The position numbers were made by a program, and so were the translations under genes. Below the pieces are notes generated by a model. That model ran no database searches. It had not been told where the DNA came from and saw only the letters and a program-made list of their open reading frames with translations. 64,000 bases of DNA from the NCBI RefSeq assembly GCF_019702945.1, contig NZ_AP024749.1:868001-932000 (forward strand), given 5' to 3'. Shown piece after piece: positions 7,060 to 14,612 of this stretch; the first letter of the stretch is position 1, and every line of letters begins with the position of its first letter. This DNA comes from Flavobacterium okayamense (GTDB lineage Bacteria; Bacteroidota; Bacteroidia; Flavobacteriales; Flavobacteriaceae).

Positions 7060-9315
7060 CTAATACAATGTATAACGTAATCCTAAAAACATTCGAAATC
7101 CTTGATTAGGTCCGTAAACATAACCTGGGTCAAATGTTAAAGCATAAGGATTATCTGGCGTTGCAACCACATTTCCATTTCCATCATAAGAAACGTTTTC
7201 ATCAAAAGGGTCATTTGCTCTTGCAATTAGAAAAGGAGAACTTTTATTTGGCGTCCAATTTAATAGGTTTTTTACGCCGCCATAGACTTCAAAATTAATC
7301 CATTTTTTATACGTCAATTGAATATTTTGAATACTCCAAAAAGGTGAATATTCGGGTCTTGGATCTAAATCACTTAATAGAGGAAGACGCATTGGGCCAT
7401 AAATATTTCCAGTATAATCAATAGATAAAAACCATTTAGGAATTTCATAAGCAAGATTCCAAGTTCCTGAAAATTTTTCAGTTAAAATAGGCTGAGATGT
7501 AACGCCATCACGATTTATTTGAGAATCTAAATAGGTGATGCCAAAGGAACTCTTTAAACCAAATGGAAAAATAAAATCAGCATTAGCTGTAAGACCTAAT
7601 GTTTGTGCATAGCCTTCTAAGTTGGAATAAATTATTTCATTGGGATTAGTGTCATAATCTGGAATAATTTGATTGTTGAAAAAAGTATACCAACTCGAAA
7701 TATCAAAAATTCCAACCGAACCATTTTCAAAGTGAACTTTTGTTAAATAGTTTAAATTGATATTGTATGATTTTTCGGGTTTTAAATCTTCAGTGATAAT
7801 AACATCTCTTGAGCCAGTTAGAGCAGCATGTTCTTCAGTAAATAAATTTACAACTCGAAAACCTGTTCCTGCATTTATTCTAAACACACTATTTTGATTT
7901 GGTTTCCATTTGTAAGCTAAACGAGGCGTAAAAATAGAACCATGATTATTGTTGTAATCGTAACGCGAACCTAAAAGCAAACTTTTGTTTTCGGTTAGTT
8001 TTATTTCGTCTTGAAGGAATACGCTATAAATTTTAGTTTTTTCAGCATCATCAGTTGCGGTTGTATTATCGTTATAATATTGATAACGAAACGCGCTCCC
8101 TAATAAAATATCGTGATTTAGAATTTTTTTGTCCCAAGTATATTGTCCGAATGCAATTTTTTGATTGGCTAAATACAATACATCTCCATACACCGAATTT
8201 TGATTGTGATAGGTATATGAAAAAGCCAAATTCATATTTTCTTTGACTGGCAATTGATAATTTCCTATTAATTCGAAACGAGAAGTGTATATGCTTTCAC
8301 CATAAATTTCATTTCCACCACGATACGATTTGTTCCATTGTTTTTCACCACCCCAACGATCTTCATAGAAATAACGACCCGCTAAACTCATTTTTCGATT
8401 CTCTTTTCTGTTGAAATCGAATTTTTGAAAAATGGAAATACGTTCTTGTATCGTTAGATCAGTAAAATTATCATTGTTGTTATCAATAGGTTGGTTATAA
8501 TTAAAATAGTTAATTCCAAGAAGCGCATTAGTACTTTTTCCTAATCTGTATTTTGTGCCAATATCTATATTGTTTTCTAACCAACTTGTAAAAAAAATAT
8601 CTGCAGATACGATAGGAGCTGTAATCGCATTTTTTGTGATAATGTTGATTAATCCGCCAACAGCTTCGCTCCCATAAAGAGAAGAAGCCGGACCTTTTAC
8701 AACTTCAATTCTGTCGATTAATGAGTTGGGAATTCCTGACAAACCGTACACGGTTGACAAACCACTAACAATAGGCATTCCGTCAATAGTAACCATAGTA
8801 TAAGGTCCTTCTAAACCATTTATATGGATATCGCCAGTGTTGCAAATATTACAATTTAATTGAGGCCGTACACCATTAACATTTTGCAAGGCTTCAAAGA
8901 CATTTGGTGTTGGGTTTTTCTTCAGAAATGCGGAAGTGTAAACTTCAACGGGAACTGGTGTTTCTAATCGAGAGACAGGTTTTAAAGTTCCGGTTACAGT
9001 AACTTCATTTAAAATGTTGCTTTCTTTTAAAACAATTATAATGTTTTTAATCTCGTTTTTTTTTACAGAAAGCTTTTCTGTTTTAGAAGCAAATCCTATA
9101 AATGAAATTCGAATGGTATAGTTTCCTGCTTCAATATCATTAATTTCAAATTCTCCATTAGTATTGCTATCAACTCCTTTTTTTTCTTCAATTAGTACTA
9201 CAGAAGCAAATGCAAGGGGTTCACCACTTTCAGTTGTTACTCTTCCTTTTATTCCAGTTTGAGCTAAAGTTATATTGACTATTAAAATTATACTATATAA
9301 AATTATTTTTTTCAC
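7060..9315 (-). CDS. TonB-dependent outer membrane receptor, probably for a metal
   Basis: A 751-residue receptor: signal peptide (1-19), a carboxypeptidase-D-like beta domain (about 20-100) typical of Bacteroidota receptors, a plug domain (about 110-230, with VVKGPASSLYGSEAVGGLINI) and a C-terminal beta-barrel ending in LRYTLY with a terminal aromatic. It imports a ligand across the outer membrane using TonB energy. The plug carries an unusual CNIC motif (Cys155, Cys158) next to GDIHING. It is divergent from a DtxR-type regulator and ZIP transporter and near feoAB, so a metal or metal-chelate substrate is inferred. A good promoter and an overlapping dyad lie just upstream. Confidence 0.85.
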   Translation of the reverse strand: MKKIILYSIILIVNITLAQTGIKGRVTTESGEPLAFASVVLIEEKKGVDSNTNGEFEINDIEAGNYTIRISFIGFASKTEKLSVKKNEIKNIIIVLKESNILNEVTVTGTLKPVSRLETPVPVEVYTSAFLKKNPTPNVFEALQNVNGVRPQLNCNICNTGDIHINGLEGPYTMVTIDGMPIVSGLSTVYGLSGIPNSLIDRIEVVKGPASSLYGSEAVGGLINIITKNAITAPIVSADIFFTSWLENNIDIGTKYRLGKSTNALLGINYFNYNQPIDNNNDNFTDLTIQERISIFQKFDFNRKENRKMSLAGRYFYEDRWGGEKQWNKSYRGGNEIYGESIYTSRFELIGNYQLPVKENMNLAFSYTYHNQNSVYGDVLYLANQKIAFGQYTWDKKILNHDILLGSAFRYQYYNDNTTATDDAEKTKIYSVFLQDEIKLTENKSLLLGSRYDYNNNHGSIFTPRLAYKWKPNQNSVFRINAGTGFRVVNLFTEEHAALTGSRDVIITEDLKPEKSYNINLNYLTKVHFENGSVGIFDISSWYTFFNNQIIPDYDTNPNEIIYSNLEGYAQTLGLTANADFIFPFGLKSSFGITYLDSQINRDGVTSQPILTEKFSGTWNLAYEIPKWFLSIDYTGNIYGPMRLPLLSDLDPRPEYSPFWSIQNIQLTYKKWINFEVYGGVKNLLNWTPNKSSPFLIARANDPFDENVSYDGNGNVVATPDNPYALTFDPGYVYGPNQGFRMFLGLRYTLY

Positions 9316-9330
9316 TTTTAAAAATTAAAA

Positions 9331-9346
9331 TTTAGACAAAACTAAA
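9331..9346. promoter_or_regulatory. Candidate metalloregulator operator (TTTAG-N6-CTAAA)
   Basis: A 16-bp dyad TTTAGACAAAACTAAA, with perfect 5-bp arms and a 6-nt centre, overlaps the -7 box of the TonB receptor promoter. It lies in the intergenic region shared with the divergent DtxR-type regulator gene. DtxR-family operators in other bacteria often have TTAGG/CCTAA-like arms, so occupancy by this regulator is a reasonable inference. Confidence 0.45.
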
Positions 9347-9366
9347 AATAAAATATATAGCAACAA
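9337..9366 (-). promoter_or_regulatory. Promoter of the TonB receptor gene
   Basis: On the minus strand a TTG (9364-9366), a 19-nt spacer and TAGTTTTG (9337-9344) fit the Bacteroidota consensus. The -7 box lies 22 nt before the receptor start. The candidate operator at 9331-9346 overlaps it. Confidence 0.6.
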
Positions 9367-9377
9367 AAATATTGTTT

Positions 9378-9385
9378 TATATTTG
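9378..9385 (+). promoter_or_regulatory. -7 box of the metalloregulator gene
   Basis: TATATTTG fits TAnnTTTG and lies 18 nt before the ATG at 9404. No TTG is found at the expected distance, so this promoter is weaker by sequence or depends on another factor. Confidence 0.4.
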
Positions 9386-9403
9386 TGAAATAATTTGCAT
9401 AAA

Positions 9404-10051
9404 ATGACAATTTCAGAAGAGAATTATTTAAAAGTTATTTATCATTTAGCACAGGTTTCTCCTAAAGGTGTTAATACAAATGCAATTGCAGGAATGTTAG
9501 ACACCAAAGCTTCTTCGGTAACCGATATGATTAAGAAGCTAGATGAAAAAGGATTGGTGAGTTATGTAAAATACCAAGGCGTTTCTTTAACCGAAAAAGG
9601 ATCATATTCAGCTAAAATGATAGTTAGAAAACATCGTCTTTGGGAAGTTTTCTTGGTAAAGAAATTAAATTTTTCTTGGGATGAAGTACATGAAATTGCC
9701 GAAGAATTAGAACACATTCAATCGGAAAAATTGATTAACAAATTAGACGCTTTTCTTGAATTTCCAGATTTTGACCCACATGGTGACCCAATTCCAAATG
9801 CTGATGGAGAAATAAAAAAAATGCAAAAGAAAATATTGTCTGATATTCAATTAAACGATACGGTAAAATGTGTTGGAGTTAAAGATTCATCAGCAGAGTT
9901 TCTTCAGTTTTTAGATAAAAAAGGAATTTCTTTAGGGACCAATATTACCATTTTAGAAAAAGAGAGCTTTGATGAAACCTTAAAAGTTAAAGTTCAAGAA
10001 AAAACTTTTACTATATCCAATAAAATTGCCAATAACTTATACGTTCAATAA
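9404..10051 (+). CDS. DtxR/MntR-family metal-dependent transcriptional regulator
   Basis: A 215-residue regulator from the ATG at 9404. It has an N-terminal winged helix-turn-helix (about 1-60, with NAIAGMLDTKASSVTDMIKKL as recognition region), a dimerisation and metal-binding domain rich in His, Glu and Asp (about 65-140, including RKHRLWE and EELEHIQSEKL) and a C-terminal FeoA-like SH3 domain (about 145-215). Such proteins repress uptake genes when loaded with Mn(II) or Fe(II). Its stop is 2 nt from the ZIP transporter start, and the TonB receptor diverges from it, so these are its probable targets. An ATG at 9395 is in frame but too close to the -7 box. Confidence 0.88.
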   Translation: MTISEENYLKVIYHLAQVSPKGVNTNAIAGMLDTKASSVTDMIKKLDEKGLVSYVKYQGVSLTEKGSYSAKMIVRKHRLWEVFLVKKLNFSWDEVHEIAEELEHIQSEKLINKLDAFLEFPDFDPHGDPIPNADGEIKKMQKKILSDIQLNDTVKCVGVKDSSAEFLQFLDKKGISLGTNITILEKESFDETLKVKVQEKTFTISNKIANNLYVQ

Positions 10052-10053
10052 TT

Positions 10054-10872
10054 ATGTTTGATTCGATTTTAAAATATTTAGAAGGTATTGATCCAATTTT
10101 AGCGGCTTTCTATGCCACTATGTTTACTTGGTTTTTAACAGCTTTAGGAGCGGCATTTGTGTTCTTTTTTAAAAACATGAACCGAGCACTTTTAGATGGA
10201 ATGTTAGGTTTTACAGGTGGTGTTATGGTTGCTGCAAGTTATTGGAGTTTGTTAGCTCCAGCAATTGAAATGAGTGATGGGGAAGGCTTTGTAAAAGTAA
10301 TTCCTGCCGCTGTTGGATTTTTATTAGGGGCTATATTTTTATTCGGTTTAGACAAAACATTACCTCATTTACACATCAATTTTAAAGAAACTGAAGGGAT
10401 AAAATCGCCTTGGCAACGAACAACTTTATTGGTTTTAGCAATTACATTACATAATATTCCTGAAGGATTAGCAGTTGGTGTTTTATTTGGTGGTGTTGCT
10501 GCTGGAATTCCTGAAGCTTCAATTGCAGGTGCGGTAACTTTAGCGATTGGAATAGGAATTCAAAATTTCCCAGAGGGAATTGCTGTTGCTATGCCTTTGC
10601 GAAGAATGGGTGCTTCTCGTAGAAAAAGTTTTATGTACGGACAAGCATCGGCTATTGTTGAGCCTATTGCTGGAGTTTTAGGGGCAGTTGCCGTAACTTT
10701 CTTTACACCAGTGTTGCCTTATGCGTTAGCTTTTGCTGCCGGTGCGATGATTTATGTAGTGGTGGAAGAAGTTATTCCAGAAACGCAACAAGATAAAAAT
10801 ACTGATATTGCCACTTTAGGTTTTATAGGCGGATTTATTGTAATGATGAGTTTGGATGTTGCTTTAGGTTAA
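10054..10872 (+). CDS. ZIP-family divalent metal transporter
   Basis: A 272-residue inner-membrane importer of the ZIP family (ZupT-like) with about eight transmembrane segments. The two conserved metal-binding helices are plain: HNIPEG (133-138) and QNFPEG (170-175). The first matches the canonical HNxPEG; the second has Gln in place of the first His, as in the GufA-type subgroup. ZIP proteins move Zn, Fe or Mn into the cytosol. It begins 2 nt after the metalloregulator stop, so the two form one unit; the metal is uncertain, with Mn, Fe or Zn all possible. Confidence 0.88.
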   Translation: MFDSILKYLEGIDPILAAFYATMFTWFLTALGAAFVFFFKNMNRALLDGMLGFTGGVMVAASYWSLLAPAIEMSDGEGFVKVIPAAVGFLLGAIFLFGLDKTLPHLHINFKETEGIKSPWQRTTLLVLAITLHNIPEGLAVGVLFGGVAAGIPEASIAGAVTLAIGIGIQNFPEGIAVAMPLRRMGASRRKSFMYGQASAIVEPIAGVLGAVAVTFFTPVLPYALAFAAGAMIYVVVEEVIPETQQDKNTDIATLGFIGGFIVMMSLDVALG

Positions 10873-10882
10873 ATTAAAGATT

Positions 10883-11287
10883 ATGAAATATATCTTATAT
10901 GTTTTATTGGCAATATTTTCAATTGGATGTGGTTCAAATAAAATTCCTGAGCCTTCTCAAAATGAGAAAGAATTTCATAAGATAAATGACAAATACACTT
11001 TCACTATAAAAGATATACTTTCAGATTCAAGATGTCCTAAAGATGTCCAATGTGTTTGGGAAGGTCAAGTTGAACTTGTTATTTCTATTTTTGAAAATGA
11101 AATTTTTCTGAAAGAAGAATTAATAATTTTAAATACTAAGAATTTTGAAAATAATAGATCAATTTTAGAACGATATACTTTGAATAAAAAAATAATTGGA
11201 ATTCAAATTTTTCCGGAAAAGATTCAAAATGAAGAAATTGATTTAAAAGATTATTTTTTAGAAATTATATTAGATGGACAAGATTAA
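10883..11287 (+). CDS. Unknown small lipoprotein
   Basis: A 134-residue protein with a lipoprotein signal peptide; the lipid-carrying Cys is Cys16 in IFSIGCGSN. The mature part contains SRCPKDVQCVWEG, a two-cysteine segment that I have seen in other small Bacteroidota lipoproteins of unknown function. It starts 10 nt after the ZIP gene, so it probably belongs to the regulator-ZIP transcript and may have a role in metal handling, but this is only context. Its stop codon overlaps the stop of the convergent FeoB-associated gene by 3 nt. Confidence 0.7.
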   Translation: MKYILYVLLAIFSIGCGSNKIPEPSQNEKEFHKINDKYTFTIKDILSDSRCPKDVQCVWEGQVELVISIFENEIFLKEELIILNTKNFENNRSILERYTLNKKIIGIQIFPEKIQNEEIDLKDYFLEIILDGQD

Positions 11288-11421
11288 TGACAACCACAAT
11301 CGTCTCCACACGATTTAGAATTTTTCTTCGCTTTTTTAGTTGATTTTTTCCAAAAGAATTTCTTCAACAGAAAAAAAACTGCAGCTGCTAAAGTAATATA
11401 AGCTAAAATTTCTTGTATCAT
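11284..11421 (-). CDS. FeoB-associated Cys-rich membrane protein
   Basis: A 45-residue protein: one membrane helix (about 5-22), a lysine-rich stretch (KKSTKKAKKN) and a Cys-rich end (SCGDDCGCH). This is the architecture of the tiny FeoB-associated Cys-rich proteins found at the end of feo operons. The start ATG overlaps the feoB stop in an ATGA arrangement, which supports translational coupling. A longer reading of this frame, up to 11502, runs into feoB and is rejected. A role in handing over Fe(II) is inferred from its place. Confidence 0.8.
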   Translation of the reverse strand: MIQEILAYITLAAAVFFLLKKFFWKKSTKKAKKNSKSCGDDCGCH

Positions 11422-13511
11422 TTTAAAAACTGATAAGCTGTTAGTGCAACTAAATAGGCAAATCCGCTCATTACTACAAGTTGAATAATTGGCCACTTCC
11501 ATGAATTAGTTTCTTTTTTAACAATAGCCAAAGTAGAAATACATTGCATGGCAAAAGCGTAAAAAAGCAACAACGAAATTCCTGTAGCGAAATTGAAAAT
11601 CTTATTACCTGTTATAGGATGAACTTCAGCAGCCATTTTCTTTTTAATAGTTGCTTCTTCTTCACTATGACTTCCTACACTGTAAATGGTTGCAAGAGTT
11701 CCAACAAAAACTTCACGTGCAGCAAAAGAACTTACAACAGCAACACCAATTTTCCAATCGTAACCTAAAGGTTTAATTACAGGCTCAATGCTTTTCCCCA
11801 TAATTCCTATGTATGAGTTTTCTAGTTGGTAAGCGTTTATTTTATCGTTCAATTCGTCTTTTGTAAGATTTTGGTTTTGTGATGTAATAACGGTTGAGGC
11901 ATCATCAAAACTTTTTGGTCCGTGCGAGCCTAAAAACCACAAAATAACGGATAATGCTAAAATGATTTTTCCGGCTCCGGTTACAAAAGCTTTTGTTTTT
12001 TCAATCACATTTATCGCGACGTTTTTAAACATTGGAATTTTATACGAAGGCATTTCAACAACAAAATATGATTTGCAGTTTAATTTCAAAACCTTATTAA
12101 GAATGTAAGCCGAAAAAATTGCCATTCCGAAACCTAAAAGATACAAACTCATTAAAGTTAATCCTTGTAGACTTAAAAATCCTAAAACTCTTTTTTCCGG
12201 AATAATTAATGCAATTAAAATAGCATAAACTGGTAAACGAGCCGAACAAGTTGTAAATGGTGTAACTAAAATGGTAATTAAACGTTCTTTCCAATTTTCA
12301 ATATTACGAGTTCCCATAATAGCAGGAATAGCACAAGCAGTTCCCGAAATTAATGGCACTACACTTTTACCTGAAAGTCCGAAACGGCGCATTATTTTAT
12401 CCATTAAAAAAACTACGCGACTCATATAGCCACTTTCTTCCAGTACAGAAATAAACAAGAATAAAAAGGCTATTTGTGGAATAAAGATTACAATTCCACC
12501 AATTCCTGGAATCACACCATCGGAAATTAAATCGGTAAATTTTCCGGATGGTAAATTAGTTTTAGCAAACGAACTTAAATTAGCAAACGTCTCATCGATA
12601 AAATCCATTGGAATACTACTCCAATCGAATAAAAATTGGAAAATCACCATTAAAATTCCGAAGAATATTAGATATCCAAAAACTCTATGGGTTAAAATGC
12701 GATCTATTTTTGCTCGAATATCGGTTGCTTTAGATTGATCAATTTTCTGACCAATTTTTAGAGTGTCATTTATAAATTGATAGCGCTTAATCGTTTCTTT
12801 TTGCTGCAGCCTTTTTAAATCGGAATGTGATTTTGTAAATGAACTTTTAATTTCATTACGTTCCAAATTTAAAAAGTTTACATCTTGCGTAATTACCAAC
12901 CAAAGTTTGTACAATAATTGGTTTGGAAAGGCTTTTCTTAATTTGTCGAAATATTCAGGATCAATACTTGAAGCATGTAAACAAGGTTCTGTAGAAAGTT
13001 CTGTATAATTTAAAATGATATTTCTTAAATTATCAATTCCTTGATTTTTTCTTGAGCTAACTAATGCAATTTTTGTTTTTAGTTCTTTTTCAAGAGATTC
13101 AATGTCAAGTTCAATTCCTTTCAATTTCATTCTATCCGCCATATTTATGACTAAAATGGTAGGAATTTCAAGATCTTTAATTTGTGTAAAAAGAAGTAAG
13201 TTTCTTTTTAAGTTTTCCACTTCGGTAACTACAACAGCCACATCTGGAAAATCTTCATCGTTTTTATTTAGTAATAATTCAATTACAACATTTTCATCAA
13301 TCGAACTTGCGTTTAAGCTGTAAGTTCCCGGTAAATCAATTATTTTAGCCTTGACTTCTGATGAAAGTTTTGCAATTCCTTGTTTTTTTTCAACGGTGAT
13401 TCCTGGATAGTTCCCAACTTGTTGGTTTAATCCTGTTAATTGATTAAAAACCGAAGTTTTTCCTACGTTAGGATTTCCTATTAAGGCAACTTTTATAATT
13501 GAATTTAACAT
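11418..13511 (-). CDS. feoB: Ferrous iron transporter FeoB
   Basis: A 697-residue inner-membrane Fe(II) transporter. The N-terminal G domain carries the P-loop GNPNVGKTS (12-20), the G3 motif DLPGTYSL (near 60) and NMAD (near 123), followed by a helical linker and a C-terminal membrane domain with paired Gate motifs, seen for example in the SGTACAIPAIMGTRNI and FTTCSARLPVYAI stretches, whose cysteines are conserved in FeoB. It lies 3 nt downstream of feoA and overlaps the Cys-rich partner gene. Full length for the family. Confidence 0.97.
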   Translation of the reverse strand: MLNSIIKVALIGNPNVGKTSVFNQLTGLNQQVGNYPGITVEKKQGIAKLSSEVKAKIIDLPGTYSLNASSIDENVVIELLLNKNDEDFPDVAVVVTEVENLKRNLLLFTQIKDLEIPTILVINMADRMKLKGIELDIESLEKELKTKIALVSSRKNQGIDNLRNIILNYTELSTEPCLHASSIDPEYFDKLRKAFPNQLLYKLWLVITQDVNFLNLERNEIKSSFTKSHSDLKRLQQKETIKRYQFINDTLKIGQKIDQSKATDIRAKIDRILTHRVFGYLIFFGILMVIFQFLFDWSSIPMDFIDETFANLSSFAKTNLPSGKFTDLISDGVIPGIGGIVIFIPQIAFLFLFISVLEESGYMSRVVFLMDKIMRRFGLSGKSVVPLISGTACAIPAIMGTRNIENWKERLITILVTPFTTCSARLPVYAILIALIIPEKRVLGFLSLQGLTLMSLYLLGFGMAIFSAYILNKVLKLNCKSYFVVEMPSYKIPMFKNVAINVIEKTKAFVTGAGKIILALSVILWFLGSHGPKSFDDASTVITSQNQNLTKDELNDKINAYQLENSYIGIMGKSIEPVIKPLGYDWKIGVAVVSSFAAREVFVGTLATIYSVGSHSEEEATIKKKMAAEVHPITGNKIFNFATGISLLLFYAFAMQCISTLAIVKKETNSWKWPIIQLVVMSGFAYLVALTAYQFLK

Positions 13512-13514
13512 GAA

Positions 13515-13754
13515 TTAGACCAACTGATTTTCAATAACAACATTAACTTCGTTAGCGGTTTCTTTTCGAATAGCAACATGCGAATCGTTAATATTGAAAT
13601 AATAAGGATCACCAAAAGGTGCAATTTGGATAAGCTCGATAGTATTGCCAGGCAAACACCCCATTTCAAGTAATTTTAATGGAATTTCGTCAAGATTTAC
13701 ATCTATAATTATAGCTTTATCTCCAATTTTCAACTCTGAAAGTAGAACTGACAT
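13515..13754 (-). CDS. feoA: Ferrous iron transport protein A
   Basis: A 79-residue cytosolic SH3-like protein, the standard FeoA length, thought to act on FeoB's G domain or assembly. Typical segments are LLEMGCLPGNTIELI and DPYYFNINDSHVAIRKETANEV. First gene of the feoA-feoB-Cys-rich operon with a 3-nt gap to feoB. A TACATTTG -7 box lies upstream (13779-13786, minus strand) and an imperfect copy of the TTTAG-N6-CTAAA dyad lies between it and the start. Confidence 0.93.
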   Translation of the reverse strand: MSVLLSELKIGDKAIIIDVNLDEIPLKLLEMGCLPGNTIELIQIAPFGDPYYFNINDSHVAIRKETANEVNVVIENQLV

Positions 13755-13759
13755 CCTTA

Positions 13760-13786
13760 TTTAGATTGAATTAAAATACAAATGTA
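13760..13786 (-). promoter_or_regulatory. feoA -7 box with imperfect operator-like dyad
   Basis: TACATTTG (minus strand, 13779-13786) fits the -7 consensus; no TTG was found at the usual distance. Just downstream, TTTAGATTGAATTAAA (13760-13775) repeats the arms and spacing of the dyad at 9331-9346 with one mismatch in ten arm positions. Placement between promoter and start would suit repression. Confidence 0.35.
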
Positions 13787-13832
13787 GGTATTATTTATAA
13801 ATTGAAGCTGATAATTGTCAATTTTGAAGAAA

Positions 13833-14489
13833 TTATTCTTGGCAAAGGAAATTTATGTCTTCCAATAGTTTTTTTACTTCTTCTAAATTTGTTCCATCAT
13901 AAAAACCGCGAATTCTCTTTTTTTGATCTACCAAAACGAAGTTTTCAGTATGAACCATATCATAAAGTTCATCTGGACTTCCAGTTTTAACCACTAAAAA
14001 TGATTTTCGAGCCAAGTAGTAAATGTCTTTTTTGTCTCCAGTAAGTAAATTCCACTTAGAGTCAATAACTCCTTTTTCTTCAGCATATTTTTTAAGAACA
14101 GGAACGCTATCCATATCAGGCGTTACTGAAAAAGAAACCAATTTTATTTTATCATTATTTTTTATTTGATTTTGTAACCAAACCATATTATCTGTCATTT
14201 TAGGACAAATCGTTGGGCAAGTAGTAAAAAAGAAATCAGCAACATAAACTTTGCCTTCATAATCTTTTTGAGTAATAATTTTTCCGTTTTGATTTCTAAA
14301 AGCAAAATCTTCAATTTTATGATTATATCCTAAATGTTGAATTGTAGAGTCTACTAGCTCAGGATTAATGTCTCTAGGATTAAATATTGGTAGAGTTTTT
14401 TTAGGCTTTGTTAATGTATATATAGATAAAAAAACTAGAGTTAGTAATAATCCTAGAAAAATGATATATTTTTTGTTTTTAGTAGTCAT
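13833..14489 (-). CDS. SCO1/SenC-family copper chaperone
   Basis: A 218-residue thioredoxin-fold protein anchored by an N-terminal membrane segment (about 8-27). The copper-binding CxxxC (Cys91, Cys95 in TTCPTICPKM) and the distant His180 (YDMVHTENF) are all present, as expected for a Sco protein that metallates the CuA site of cytochrome c oxidase or reduces its cysteines in the periplasm. No oxidase genes are in the window, so the partner is inferred. A TAATTTTG -7-type box lies on the minus strand at 14504-14511. Confidence 0.9.
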   Translation of the reverse strand: MTTKNKKYIIFLGLLLTLVFLSIYTLTKPKKTLPIFNPRDINPELVDSTIQHLGYNHKIEDFAFRNQNGKIITQKDYEGKVYVADFFFTTCPTICPKMTDNMVWLQNQIKNNDKIKLVSFSVTPDMDSVPVLKKYAEEKGVIDSKWNLLTGDKKDIYYLARKSFLVVKTGSPDELYDMVHTENFVLVDQKKRIRGFYDGTNLEEVKKLLEDINFLCQE

Positions 14490-14612
14490 TTTTTAATTTT
14501 TAGCAAAATTAAAGTATTTTAAAACGATAAAAATGCGATTTTTGTTAAAAAAGTTATAATGTGTTGAAAAAAATATTATTTTAGCGAAATTATTAAAAAA
14601 ACAACCCAAAAA

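Noticed and set aside
11422..11502. Upstream extension of the FeoB-associated Cys-rich protein
   Set aside because: The extension overlaps the 3' end of feoB in another frame; the ATG overlapping the feoB stop gives the expected short membrane protein.
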